From assembly GCA_028287895.1 (NCBI GenBank), contig JAQBOV010000091.1, positions 39,632-103,631 on the forward strand: a DNA stretch of 64,000 bases, read 5' to 3'. Positions 48,803 through 58,817 of the stretch are shown piece after piece. Numbering within the stretch: position 1 is the stretch's first letter; the number at the start of each line of letters is the position of its first letter. Position numbers and translations under genes: made by a program. This stretch comes from Mucilaginibacter sp. GTDB lineage: Bacteria > Bacteroidota > Bacteroidia > Sphingobacteriales > Sphingobacteriaceae. The notes beneath the pieces are model-generated. The model worked only from the letters and a program-made list of their open reading frames with translations, did no database searches and was not told the DNA's origin.

Positions 48803-51277
48803 ATGGGAAGACATTTACTATTATTATTATCATTAATCATTCTTTCATCATCTGCGTCGGCTCAATTATACCTGCTTACCGGTAAGATCACCGATCAGAA
48901 TAATAAGCCGGTGCCTTTTACTTCAGTTTATGTAAAAAATTCAACCTATGGTACCGTGGCTAATGAAGAAGGCCGGTACCGGTTTAAATTAAAGCCGGGT
49001 AACTATGAAGTGATTTACCGCTCCGGAGGGTATAAGCAGTTAATTGAAAAAATAGCCATCACGGATAATAACCTACAGCGCAATGTGCAGATGGTGGATG
49101 AAAGTTATCAATTGCGGCAGTTCAATGCGAATGGGGCAACGCAGGATTCGGCTGGGGACATCGTTCGGCATGCGATCAGTAAGCGCGAATTTTACTTAAA
49201 ACAGGTAAAACAATACTCCTGCGTAGTTTACATTAAAGGGGTACAAAAATTGGTACGCGCGCCAAAGTCGCTGATGGGTCAGAATGTTACCGATGCGCTT
49301 AGTGTGGATAGCACCGGCAAGGGGATATTATACCAGTCTGAGTCATTATCCAACTACAGTTTTCAGCAGCCCAATAAAGTAAAGGAGGAAATGATCGCCT
49401 CAAAATCAGTGGGCCGAAACACGTCCTTCAGCTATAATAAGGCATCAGACCTGTCTGTGAATTTTTATAACAATATTTTCACGGTTCCTGGCCTAAGCAG
49501 CCATGGCTTTATTTCTCCGCTGGCAAGCAATGCTTTCCATTACTATCGCTATAATTTATTAGGTTCAAAAGCAGAGAATGGAGTAATCATTGATAAGATA
49601 GCAGTTGTGCCAAAAAGGAAATACCAACCAACTTTCAGCGGAAATATTTATATTGTTGAAGGCGATTGGCGATTATACGGCGTTGATCTGGTATTAAGCG
49701 ATAAAGCCAACCTGCTCAACCTGGTCGATACCTTGCAGATCAGCCAGCAGTACGTACCCATAAGTGATAGCGTATGGGAGCCTTTATCTGCGCAGTATAG
49801 TTTTAAGGGTAATGTACTAGGGTTTAAATTTGAGGGTTATTATTTAAGCATTTTCAATAATTATAACCTTAACCCGGCTTTCAGGGATAGTTATTTCAAT
49901 GGCGAAAGGATGAGGGTGGACACTTTTGGAAATGGCACTGACTCGGCCTATTGGCAAAAAGTGCGCCCTGTTCCCTTAACACAACCGGAGTATGCGGATT
50001 ATATCCAAAAGCAATTCAGGGAGGAGCTGCAGCGCTCAATAGACAAATATGATCCTGAAAAGGCATCCAAAAACACTTTTCTCCTGTTACCATACCTTGC
50101 ATTTGGGTATAAGGCATCCTACAAGAATAATAAGGACTCGATTTTTGCAGATCCATTTATCCAAACCTTATTCTACAATACTGTGGAAGGGGCGGGTATC
50201 AACTTAAAAGGCACTTATACCCATCATAATGCGGATTTGCATTCCTACGGCATAACACCCAACTTACGGTATGGCTATGCCGACAAGCAGCTTAATGCCA
50301 ATGTCCAGGGCGAGTATATTTATGACCTGTTGAACAGGGGTAAGTTTACCGCCGGCTTTGGCAGCGATGTACTCGATCTGAGTAATGTAGGCACACGCTC
50401 GCTTTATTTCAACACGCTAAGTACCTTATTGAGTGAACAGAACTATGTTAAATATTACCGATCTGAATTTGGCACATTTGGCTATCAGCATGATCTGACC
50501 AGGGGCATATTGTGGCAGGCCGGTCTTTCTTATTCCAACCGGACCCAGCTTTATAATAATTCCTATTATTCCGTTAATACCTATGCCGGCAGGCGTTTAA
50601 CCTCCAATAACCCTTTAATGCCCGATGTCGCGGCGGCGGATCGCTCGATCTTGTTCCCGCAAAACCAGGCGCTTACATTTAGTACATCTTTCACATTTAC
50701 TTTCAATCAGCAATATATTACCCAATCTGCAAGCCGTACTTATGAACCGTCTCTGTATCCGCAGATCCGCGTAAATTACCGTAAGGGAATCAACGGGCTT
50801 TTTGGTTCGGATGTAGATTATGATTTTGCTTCCCTCGAACTGTTCCAGGAACACCTTACAACCGGTATAACCGGCTTCTCGTCCTTTAAATTTGCAGCCG
50901 GTGATTTTTTTAACCGCAACAAGCTCTATTTCATGGATTATAACCATTTTCAGGGCAACCAGGGTACCACCTTTGACCCCACTCCAGGCAGCTTTCACTT
51001 TTTGCCGTTTTACCTTTATAGCGCCAACGCTGCTTTTTTTGAAGCGCACTACGAGCATAATTTTACCGGATACTTTTTTAATAATGTTCCCCTGCTCAGA
51101 AAGCTCAAGCTGGATGAAATAATCGGTGTAAATTATCTTAACGAAAATAATAACCACAACTATTCCGAATTCTTTGTCGGTGTCCAGCGGCTCATATTCC
51201 GCGTGGATTATGGTGTGTCTTTCGCGGGGAATCACAAATATCTTCAGGGCTTCAGAATATTCTATGGTATCAGGTAA
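48803..51277 (+). CDS. DUF5686 outer-membrane protein with carboxypeptidase-like regulatory domain
   Basis: An 824-residue exported protein. Signal peptide MGRHLLLLLSLIILSSSASA, then Q. Residues 22-105 form a CarboxypepD_reg-like Ig fold (LLTGKITDQNNKPVPFTSVYVKNSTYGTVANEEGRYRF), followed by the DUF5686 part with IVRHAISKREFYLKQVKQYSCVVYIKG, a periplasmic region and a large C-terminal beta-barrel (from about 430: GINLKGTYTHHNADLHSYG..., ending FRIFYGIR). The family is confined to Bacteroidota outer membranes and has no established function. It ends with an aromatic residue pattern compatible with Bam-mediated insertion. Monocistronic in appearance. Confidence 0.85.
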   Translation: MGRHLLLLLSLIILSSSASAQLYLLTGKITDQNNKPVPFTSVYVKNSTYGTVANEEGRYRFKLKPGNYEVIYRSGGYKQLIEKIAITDNNLQRNVQMVDESYQLRQFNANGATQDSAGDIVRHAISKREFYLKQVKQYSCVVYIKGVQKLVRAPKSLMGQNVTDALSVDSTGKGILYQSESLSNYSFQQPNKVKEEMIASKSVGRNTSFSYNKASDLSVNFYNNIFTVPGLSSHGFISPLASNAFHYYRYNLLGSKAENGVIIDKIAVVPKRKYQPTFSGNIYIVEGDWRLYGVDLVLSDKANLLNLVDTLQISQQYVPISDSVWEPLSAQYSFKGNVLGFKFEGYYLSIFNNYNLNPAFRDSYFNGERMRVDTFGNGTDSAYWQKVRPVPLTQPEYADYIQKQFREELQRSIDKYDPEKASKNTFLLLPYLAFGYKASYKNNKDSIFADPFIQTLFYNTVEGAGINLKGTYTHHNADLHSYGITPNLRYGYADKQLNANVQGEYIYDLLNRGKFTAGFGSDVLDLSNVGTRSLYFNTLSTLLSEQNYVKYYRSEFGTFGYQHDLTRGILWQAGLSYSNRTQLYNNSYYSVNTYAGRRLTSNNPLMPDVAAADRSILFPQNQALTFSTSFTFTFNQQYITQSASRTYEPSLYPQIRVNYRKGINGLFGSDVDYDFASLELFQEHLTTGITGFSSFKFAAGDFFNRNKLYFMDYNHFQGNQGTTFDPTPGSFHFLPFYLYSANAAFFEAHYEHNFTGYFFNNVPLLRKLKLDEIIGVNYLNENNNHNYSEFFVGVQRLIFRVDYGVSFAGNHKYLQGFRIFYGIR

Positions 51278-51473
51278 TCCTGGTTTAACCCATCTGCAGG
51301 CAGATTTAACAAAGAAATCCCCTGTCAACTAAGCCAGAGGATTTCGGATATAAAGAATTAATTAGGGTGCAGCAAATATATAAAATTGTTTAAAAAGCAA
51401 AATAGTCATCGTTTAATAAATTTGTGCTGTAATTATTTGAATTAATTATCTGAATACTGATCTATCCGCCTGC
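51278..51473. other. Spacer downstream of the DUF5686 gene
   Basis: It contains an imperfect stem, GAAATCCCCT with AGAGGATTTC (about 51314-51345), whose T-rich flank lies on the minus strand, so it is not a clear terminator for the gene before it. Confidence 0.4.
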
Positions 51474-51504
51474 TTTGGCGTTTTCGCTAAAATCTGTACA
51501 TTTG
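51474..51504 (+). promoter_or_regulatory. Canonical Bacteroidota promoter of trhO
   Basis: TTTG (51474-51477), 19 bp, then TACATTTG (51497-51504). This matches the TTTG-N19-21-TAnnTTTG consensus of the primary sigma factor exactly and sits 33 nt before the ATG. Confidence 0.8.
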
Positions 51505-51536
51505 CACCTCATTTAACGCTGTTTGCAGCAGTATCG

Positions 51537-52490
51537 ATGTTTATGGTAAAATACAACACACTACTCTATTATTGTTATTCAGCAATAGCGGACGCGGAGC
51601 AATTTGCTGCCGATCATCTGGAATTTTGTAAATCCCTTAACCTCGTTGGACGTATTATCGTTGCCCGGGAAGGGCTTAACGGCACGGTATCGGGTACAGC
51701 CGGATCATGTAAAGTCTACATGGATACCTTACATGCCGATACACGTTTTGCAGCTATCGATTTTAAGGTTGACGAAGTGGCCGAACCTTCTTTCGTTAAA
51801 ATGCACGTGCGTTATAAATCTGAGATAGTTCATTCCGGCCTCCGCGATCCGCATATGATCAATCCGGCAAAAAAAACGGGTAAACATCTGGCGCCAAAAG
51901 ATTTCATGAAGATGAAAGACAGGGACGACGTGGTTATCCTGGATGTACGTTCGAATTATGAGCATTCTCTCGGCAAGTTCAAAAATGCTGTTACGCTGGA
52001 TATCGAAAATTTCAGGGATTTCCCCGAAAAAATAAATCAACTGGCTCAGTTTAAAGATAAAAAAATACTTACCTATTGCACCGGAGGCATTAAGTGTGAA
52101 AAAGCTTCGGCTTTATTATTGCATGAAGGCTTTACAGAGGTATACCAGTTGCACGGGGGCATTATTAAATATGGTAAGGAAGCCGGCGGCCAGGATTTTG
52201 AAGGTAAATGTTATGTGTTCGATAACCGTCTGTCGGTCGATGTAAATAAAGTCAATCCGGTGGTGATCTCCACCTGTTATAACTGCGGTAAGACAACCGA
52301 TAAAATGATCAATTGCGCCAACCCGGAGTGCAACGAGCATTTTACCCAATGTGATGAATGCGGTACGGCAATGGACGGCTGCTGCTGCCATGCCTGTAAG
52401 GCGCACCCGCGCAAAAGGATCTATGATGGCACCGGTTATTATGTAAAAGTGCCCCAGCCGGTCAATAACAGCAAAAAACTAAAATTCTGA
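51537..52490 (+). CDS. trhO: tRNA uridine(34) hydroxylase (rhodanese family, TrhO/YceA)
   Basis: A 317-residue cytosolic protein that makes 5-hydroxyuridine at the wobble position of some tRNAs using oxygen. The N-terminal acylphosphatase-like domain (LYYCYSAIADAEQFAADH, REGLNGTVSG) is followed by a rhodanese domain (about 125-220, DVVILDVRSNYEH) with the catalytic C181 in YCTGGIKCEKAS, and a C-terminal cysteine-rich zinc-like segment (CYNCGKTTDKMINCANPEC, QCDECGTAMDGCCCHAC). Length is normal. An ATG two codons downstream (51543) is an alternative start. A canonical promoter stands just upstream. Function by family knowledge. Confidence 0.93.
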   Translation: MFMVKYNTLLYYCYSAIADAEQFAADHLEFCKSLNLVGRIIVAREGLNGTVSGTAGSCKVYMDTLHADTRFAAIDFKVDEVAEPSFVKMHVRYKSEIVHSGLRDPHMINPAKKTGKHLAPKDFMKMKDRDDVVILDVRSNYEHSLGKFKNAVTLDIENFRDFPEKINQLAQFKDKKILTYCTGGIKCEKASALLLHEGFTEVYQLHGGIIKYGKEAGGQDFEGKCYVFDNRLSVDVNKVNPVVISTCYNCGKTTDKMINCANPECNEHFTQCDECGTAMDGCCCHACKAHPRKRIYDGTGYYVKVPQPVNNSKKLKF

Positions 52491-52608
52491 CCGAATTATC
52501 CCAGAGACGCAAAGCAATGCATTTCCACTTTTCGTATTTTATCCATTTCAAATTGTATTTTCGTCTATTCGGTGGTAGCCCAATCCATATTCACCGTTTT
52601 GCAGACCT

Positions 52609-55497
52609 ATGCGTAAAGCAATCCTGATCAGTATATCTTTCGTTTTATTAACGGCGTTTCATGCTGTAAGCTCCGATATAAAAAGCATCGGGGTGCCTTA
52701 TGTACAAAATTATACCAAGGCGATATACCAATCGGGTAATCAAAACTGGTCGGTAACAAAAGATGAGCATGGTATGATGTACTTCGGCAACTCAGAGGGC
52801 CTGCTCACTTTTGATGGTAAATACTGGCAATCTTACCAGATGCCTAATGGTTTGATTGTCCGTTCAGTTGCCGCTGATGGCAACGGAAAAGTATATGCAG
52901 GCGGCTTTGGCGAATTAGGCTACTGGGAAAACAACAAAAAAGGCCAGCTGCAGTATCATTCGCTTAATCAGCTGGTGCCTAAACAAGATCAGCCCGTTAA
53001 TGAAGAGATATGGAAAATATATGCAGATAAGAAACAGGTGGTGTTTCAGTCATTTGGCTCTATCTATATTTACAGGCAGGGCAAAATCAGTGTAGTAAAA
53101 GGCTCAAATCCCTACCTGTTTTTATTTAAAACGGGTAATCGGTATTTTGTTGAGCAGGTAAACGCGGGTTTATTTGAACTAAAGAATAATAAGCTGGAGT
53201 ATATTGCCGGCAGCAACATCATGGGCAACAGCGGAGTGTTATCCATTCTGCCACTACAAGGTGGCAGGTTTCTTATCGGCACGGCCCGCAACGGCTTATT
53301 TATTTATAATGATAAGCAAATAAAACCATGGAGTAACCAGGCTAACGATTTTTTAAAAACCTATCAGCTAAATAATGGTGTTTTAATTGGTAAATATGTG
53401 GCTTATGGCACCATACTTAACGGTGTCATCATCATTGATACCGCTGGTAACGTAGTGCAGCAGATCAATAAATCAAGTGGTTTGCAAAATAATACGGTGT
53501 TAAGCTTATTTATTGATAATGAGCAAAACCTTTGGGCCGGATTGGATAATGGCATCGACCGTATCGAGGTCAACTCACCGCTTTATTTTTATTTCGATAA
53601 AACGGGCCGCTTTGGCACAGTTTATTCCAGTATTATTTTTAATAATAAGATATACCTTGGCACCAACCAGGGCCTGTTTTATAGTGATTGGGTAGAAAAT
53701 GGCAATAAACGGCTTTTTCAGTCTTTTGATTTTAAACTGATACCCGGTTCACAGGGGCAGGTTTGGGAACTGTCGCTCCAGGATGGGCGCCTGCTTTGCG
53801 GCCATAATGCCGGTACATTCCAGGTAAACGGGAACACGATATCCAAAATATCATTGTTAAGCGGTGGATGGACCATCAGAAAACTAAATGATCACCAACT
53901 CATACAAGGTACCTATACAGGCTTGGTTATTTATAAAAAAGATGATGCGGGTAATTGGGTATTTGATCATAAGGTGGATGGTTTTGGCGAGCCGTCACGC
54001 TATGTTGAGCAGGATAACAAGGGGCAGATTTGGGTGAGCCACGCTTATAAAGGTATTTATAAAGTCACTTTGAGCAGCGATCTTAAAAAGGCAACCTCGG
54101 TTAAGTATTACGATAGTCATTATGGGCTGCCTGGCAGTTATAATATTAATGTATTTAACCTGGACAACCGGATCATTTTCGCTTCCGACTCAGGGTTTTA
54201 TATCTATGACGAGATCAGCGACCGGTTTTACAAATATCAACAGCTCAACAAAAAGCTGGGATCGTTTGCTGCGTCAAATAAAATAATTCCTGCGTTGGGC
54301 AAAAAATATTGGTTTATCAACCACGGGCATGTATCCCTGGCCGATTTTTCTCTACCGGGCAAATTAAGTATAGATTCCAACCGTTTCAATATTCTTGATG
54401 GCCGCATGGTGCAGAATTATGAAAACATAAGCCGCATAAACAGTTCTATTTACCTTATTAGTGTTGACGACGGCTTTGTGATATTGAATGATGAAGATGC
54501 CTTGCAGCAAAACCAAATAAAATTGCCCCATGTGCTGATCAGGAGGATCGAAAATATTACCGATAAAATAACCGCCATAACCAATAATGGCCAACAGGAG
54601 CGCATCGAGATTTCATACGCTGAAAATAATATCCGTATCTCGTATTCACTGCCTTTTTACCGCCAGGAGAAAATAAAATTCCAGTACTACCTCGAGGGAT
54701 ATTCTCGCCAATGGTCTGATTGGAGCACACAAAGCCAGAAAGAATTTACCAACCTGAGCCAGGGCACCTATAACTTTAAGGTTCGTGCCAAAATAAATGA
54801 GGAGAATATATCGCCCCAAACAGTGCTTGCATTTACTGTATTGCCGCCGTGGTTTGCACGTAAGGCCGCATTTGCATGCTATATTCTTTTGCTGATCCTG
54901 GCTTATTTTCTGATAACAAAGTACTATCGCTTAAAATTAAAACGCCATCAGCATCATATTCATGAAAAACTCCACAAAGAGAAGGAAGAATTTTTAAAAC
55001 AGGAAGCAATTGCCAATGAGCAGCAGATCACAAAGATACGGACCGAGCAGTTGCAGGCTGATCTTGCCAGCAAGAGCCGGGAGCTGGCAAACTCTGCTAT
55101 GAATATTGTGTATAAGAACGAATTGCTGCAAAAGATAAGTGACGAGATTACCCAGCTGAAAGACAGTTCCGGTAAAAAGCTTTCGGAAGAGCAGTTGCGA
55201 AAAATACAGAAAGTAATAAACGACGGGATGAGTGATGAGCGCGACTGGAATCTGTTTGAAAGCAGTTTTAATGAAGCGCATGAGAGCTTTTTCAAAAAAT
55301 TAAAAGCGCAGCACCCCGACCTGGTTCCCAATGACCTGAAGCTTTGCGCCTATCTGCGCATGAATATGAATAGTAAGGAGATGGCCTCGTTGCTCAATAT
55401 ATCCTTACGCGGTGTAGAAATAAGGCGCTACAGGCTGCGCAAAAAGCTAAATTTAGAACACGACAAAAACCTTGTCGAGTTTCTCATGGAGCTATAA
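52609..55497 (+). CDS. Membrane-spanning PUL sensor-regulator: propeller, YYY domain and LuxR-type HTH
   Basis: A 962-residue one-protein signalling regulator. Signal peptide (RKAILISISFVLLTAFHAVSS), then a large periplasmic sensor of two-component-regulator propeller repeats (about 35-640, blades such as GMMYFGNSEGLLTFDGKYW and ENLWAGLDNGIDRIE), a YYY (Y_Y_Y) domain at about 685-750 (KFQYYLEGYSRQWSDWSTQ), a membrane helix at 753-775, a coiled coil (780-870) and a C-terminal HTH at about 900-962 (LRMNMNSKEMASLLNISLRGVEIRRYRLRKKL). No histidine-kinase or receiver domain is present, unlike hybrid two-component sensors. The gene directly precedes a SusC/D locus, so it likely activates it on glycan binding, like SusR. 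Confidence 0.85.
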   Translation: MRKAILISISFVLLTAFHAVSSDIKSIGVPYVQNYTKAIYQSGNQNWSVTKDEHGMMYFGNSEGLLTFDGKYWQSYQMPNGLIVRSVAADGNGKVYAGGFGELGYWENNKKGQLQYHSLNQLVPKQDQPVNEEIWKIYADKKQVVFQSFGSIYIYRQGKISVVKGSNPYLFLFKTGNRYFVEQVNAGLFELKNNKLEYIAGSNIMGNSGVLSILPLQGGRFLIGTARNGLFIYNDKQIKPWSNQANDFLKTYQLNNGVLIGKYVAYGTILNGVIIIDTAGNVVQQINKSSGLQNNTVLSLFIDNEQNLWAGLDNGIDRIEVNSPLYFYFDKTGRFGTVYSSIIFNNKIYLGTNQGLFYSDWVENGNKRLFQSFDFKLIPGSQGQVWELSLQDGRLLCGHNAGTFQVNGNTISKISLLSGGWTIRKLNDHQLIQGTYTGLVIYKKDDAGNWVFDHKVDGFGEPSRYVEQDNKGQIWVSHAYKGIYKVTLSSDLKKATSVKYYDSHYGLPGSYNINVFNLDNRIIFASDSGFYIYDEISDRFYKYQQLNKKLGSFAASNKIIPALGKKYWFINHGHVSLADFSLPGKLSIDSNRFNILDGRMVQNYENISRINSSIYLISVDDGFVILNDEDALQQNQIKLPHVLIRRIENITDKITAITNNGQQERIEISYAENNIRISYSLPFYRQEKIKFQYYLEGYSRQWSDWSTQSQKEFTNLSQGTYNFKVRAKINEENISPQTVLAFTVLPPWFARKAAFACYILLLILAYFLITKYYRLKLKRHQHHIHEKLHKEKEEFLKQEAIANEQQITKIRTEQLQADLASKSRELANSAMNIVYKNELLQKISDEITQLKDSSGKKLSEEQLRKIQKVINDGMSDERDWNLFESSFNEAHESFFKKLKAQHPDLVPNDLKLCAYLRMNMNSKEMASLLNISLRGVEIRRYRLRKKLNLEHDKNLVEFLMEL

Positions 55498-55499
55498 TA

Positions 55500-55664
55500 C
55501 TACATCATTACCTCTCATATTACTTTTTTACCTTATTGTAAAATACTTCTTTAATGTAGTACCTGGTTTTACACTATCTATTTGTAATTTGCTTATATTC
55601 AATTATTTATGTGATAATGAGAAACAACTTGAGAAACTACTTGTTAAATGATGTAATAATGTAG
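55500..55664. promoter_or_regulatory. Repeated TAATnATGTAG motif upstream of the second SusC gene
   Basis: CTACATCATTAC (55500-55511) is the inverted copy, with one mismatch, of GTAATAATGTAG (55653-55664); a partial copy TAATGTAG lies at 55552-55559. They sit in the 258-nt gap between the regulator and the SusC gene and could be sites for the upstream HTH protein. Spacing of the outer copies is about 140 bp. Confidence 0.4.
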
Positions 55665-55755
55665 AGTGCCATTATTTGTAAAAAATCTATTATGTACCCA
55701 ATTTCGTAACTGTTTCGAACCAATTATTATTCATTTCCTAAATTTCTAAAACCAC

Positions 55756-58700
55756 ATGAAAAGAATTTTTACTATTTCAGGGTTGGTGTTATTGTGTTTC
55801 TTTTTTATCAATTCGGCGTTTGCGCAAAACGTAACAGTGAAAGGTAAAGTCACTGATGCAGCAAATGGCGAGACGCTAATAGGCGTAAGCGTAAGCGTTA
55901 AAGGAACATCAACAGGCACACAGACCGATGTTAACGGAGCTTTTTCATTAAGCGCTCCTTCAAATGCGACCCTGGTATTCAGCTATATTGGCTATGATGC
56001 CCAGGAAGTACCTGTAAATGGGCAGACCTCACTCGATGTTAAATTAAAGGCTAAATCCAGTGCTTTAAACGAAGTTGTTGTGATAGGTTACGGTACCCAG
56101 CGAAAGATTGACAATACCGGGTCTGTTGCTTCCGTTAAAGGCGCCGATATTTCAAAACAAGCTTCAACCAATCCATTAAGTGCTTTGCAAGGCAAAGTTT
56201 CAGGTGTTACCATTACCAACAATGGTACACCAGGCTCTTCGCCCCAAATCAGCATCCGCGGATTAGGTACTGTATATGGTAATGTAAGTCCCTTGTTTGT
56301 TGTTGACGGGGTATGGTATAGCGATATCAGTTTTTTAGATAATAATGATATTGAAAACATCACCATATTAAAAGATGCGTCAAGTACCGCAATTTACGGT
56401 GTAAGGGCAGCAAATGGAGTAGTGCTGGTAACTACCAAACACGGAGTAAAGGGTAAACCGGTTATCAATTACAATGGATACGTAGGCTGGCAATCAGTTA
56501 CCAACCAGGTAAAAATGGCTAATGCAACTGAATATGCAACAGCCATTAACGAACTGGTAACTTACAACAATAATGTTGGTGCTCCGGCAGATGCCAAGCC
56601 GCCGTTGTTCAGTGACCCTGCAAGTTTCGGAAAAGGGACTGACTGGTACGGACAAATATTAAGGAATGCTTTGGTAACCAGTCACCAGGTATCAATAAGT
56701 GGTGGTACTGAAAAAACAACTTATGATTTCTCCTTTGGTTATTTAGATCAGGATGGGTTAGTTAAAAGCAATAATTATCAGCGCTACACGCTTCACCTGG
56801 CAAATGAATTTAAGCCTATAAGTATATTATCACTCGGGTACAGCGCAAATGGTGTTTATAGTTTTTCAAAAGATGCTCCGGGCGGTATATTCCACCAGTT
56901 ATACGCTGCTTCACCAACGTTACCTGTATTTTATGCAGATGGTAAATACGGAGATCCGGCTGATTACGGAACGGGTAACGGAAATAATTTTAACCCGGAA
57001 GCCACTTTAGATTTTACCAATCACCGAACTGTAAATCATCGTATAACAGGTGACGTACATGGCGAACTCTCGATTCTAAAGAATTTAAAATTCAGAACAA
57101 GTTTTGGTGGGGATTTAGGGCAGATAGAAGCCCGGGGTTTTACGCCGGTATATTCAGCCACTGCCGCACAAACAACTACAAGTACAAACTTGAATATTGA
57201 GCATACCGAAACCCGGAACTGGATATGGGAAAACACGCTTACTTATAATTATCAGTACAAAGCACATAAATTAACTGCATTGGTTGGTTATAGCGCGCAA
57301 AACAACCGAACTTATCAAATAGTTGCCAATGCTAACGGTGTTCCGTATGTACGTAATGGGAATTTGTATACTTCATTTCCACCGGGTGATACGACCGTAA
57401 CACGTATCAGAAATGCGGCAGATCAGCTTCATAACCGTACGTTGTCACAATTTGCCCGTATAAATTATTCATTCCAGGACAAATATTTATTGAATGCTTC
57501 GATACGGCGTGACGGGGCTTCGCAATTTTATCCCAAACCCTATGGCTATTTCCCTTCAATAGGGGGCGGCTGGGTAATAACCAATGAGTCGTTCATGAAG
57601 GATCAGCATATCTTTGATAATTTAAAAATTCGCGGAAGTTGGGGTAAAGTTGGTAACTCCGTTGTACCGATAAACCCATCCGTACAAACTGTAGCGGCAG
57701 ATCCATACCTAACGGCAATTTTCGGTAACCCACAAGTAGCTTACCAGGGCGCAAGCATAAATACAATTGTACCACCGGCTATCGTTTGGGAAAAGGCGGT
57801 GGCTTCTGACATCGGTATCGAAGGTGCCTTTTTACACAACAGGTTGTCATTTGAAGCAGATTACTATAACAGACAGACACAGGATGCAATATTTGCTATC
57901 CCTGTGCTTGCATCAATTGGTACAAACAGTGGTAACCTTATAGGTAATCAGGCCAGTATTCAGAACAGAGGTTTTGAATTCTCACTTACCTGGAAAGATC
58001 GTATTGGTTCAGATTTTTCTTACTCCGTTAGTGGCAATATAGGCATTAACAATAATAAGGTGCTCAGTGTTCAGAGCGGCAAAAATCCAATATATTCCGG
58101 TGGTAATGGTATTGCCAATGGCAATTTAGCTACACGGACTGTAGTGGGCGAGCCAATAGGCGAGTTTTATGGGTATAAAGTTACCGGCGTTTTCCAAACT
58201 CAGGCACAAGTTGATGCATCACCTCAAAAAAATACCAACACCCAGCCTGGAGATTTTATTTACCAGGATACCAATAAGGATGGATCAATTGACAGCAAGG
58301 ATCGTGTGGTAATAGGTAACCCTAACCCTAAGATCAGCTATGGGTTTAATACATCGTTCACCTATAGACAATTTGACCTGGCATTGGATTTTCAGGGTGT
58401 AGCCGATGTTGATGTATACAACGCTAATCTCGGTTTCCGCTTTGGCAATGAAAACTTCACTCAGGATTTTTATGATCACCGCTGGCACGGGCCAGGTACT
58501 TCCAATACTTACCCATCAGCCAATATAGGTGCAAATAATAACTCGAAGCCAAATTCATTCTTTGTTGAAAGCGGCGCTTATTTTAGAGTACGTAATGCTC
58601 AGTTAGGATATACTTTACCTGGCTTGTCGTTAAAAAGATATGGAATACAGAAGGTCAGGGTCTATGCCAATGCCCAAAACGCGATAAATATATTCGGGTA

Positions 58701-58809
58701 CAAAGGCTTTACGCCTGAAATTGGCGGATCAGTGGGTAACATGGGAATAGACGCTGATGTTTACCCTTTGTATGCAACCTATAATTTTGGTGTCAATGTT
58801 ACTTTTTAA
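55756..58809 (+). CDS. SusC/RagA family TonB-dependent transporter (PUL)
   Basis: A 1017-residue outer-membrane transporter. Signal peptide (KRIFTISGLVLLCFFFINSAFA, then QN), a carboxypeptidase-like domain (28-100, VKGKVTDAANGETLIGVSVSVKGTSTGT), the SusC motif LNEVVVIGYGTQRK, a plug (about 115-225, SPLFVVDGVWYS; DIENITILKDASSTAIYGVRAANGVVLVTTK) and a barrel ending NFGVNVTF. It imports oligosaccharides delivered by the partner SusD, whose gene starts 9 nt downstream. The surrounding locus suggests a beta-glucan-type substrate. Distinct from the other SusC here (42950-46195); overall similarity is low outside the family motifs. Confidence 0.95.
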   Translation: MKRIFTISGLVLLCFFFINSAFAQNVTVKGKVTDAANGETLIGVSVSVKGTSTGTQTDVNGAFSLSAPSNATLVFSYIGYDAQEVPVNGQTSLDVKLKAKSSALNEVVVIGYGTQRKIDNTGSVASVKGADISKQASTNPLSALQGKVSGVTITNNGTPGSSPQISIRGLGTVYGNVSPLFVVDGVWYSDISFLDNNDIENITILKDASSTAIYGVRAANGVVLVTTKHGVKGKPVINYNGYVGWQSVTNQVKMANATEYATAINELVTYNNNVGAPADAKPPLFSDPASFGKGTDWYGQILRNALVTSHQVSISGGTEKTTYDFSFGYLDQDGLVKSNNYQRYTLHLANEFKPISILSLGYSANGVYSFSKDAPGGIFHQLYAASPTLPVFYADGKYGDPADYGTGNGNNFNPEATLDFTNHRTVNHRITGDVHGELSILKNLKFRTSFGGDLGQIEARGFTPVYSATAAQTTTSTNLNIEHTETRNWIWENTLTYNYQYKAHKLTALVGYSAQNNRTYQIVANANGVPYVRNGNLYTSFPPGDTTVTRIRNAADQLHNRTLSQFARINYSFQDKYLLNASIRRDGASQFYPKPYGYFPSIGGGWVITNESFMKDQHIFDNLKIRGSWGKVGNSVVPINPSVQTVAADPYLTAIFGNPQVAYQGASINTIVPPAIVWEKAVASDIGIEGAFLHNRLSFEADYYNRQTQDAIFAIPVLASIGTNSGNLIGNQASIQNRGFEFSLTWKDRIGSDFSYSVSGNIGINNNKVLSVQSGKNPIYSGGNGIANGNLATRTVVGEPIGEFYGYKVTGVFQTQAQVDASPQKNTNTQPGDFIYQDTNKDGSIDSKDRVVIGNPNPKISYGFNTSFTYRQFDLALDFQGVADVDVYNANLGFRFGNENFTQDFYDHRWHGPGTSNTYPSANIGANNNSKPNSFFVESGAYFRVRNAQLGYTLPGLSLKRYGIQKVRVYANAQNAINIFGYKGFTPEIGGSVGNMGIDADVYPLYATYNFGVNVTF

Positions 58810-58817
58810 TTTATAAA

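Noticed and set aside
50615..51328. 237-codon minus-strand frame inside the DUF5686 gene
   Set aside because: Antisense shadow; no domain features and no promoter or terminator of its own.
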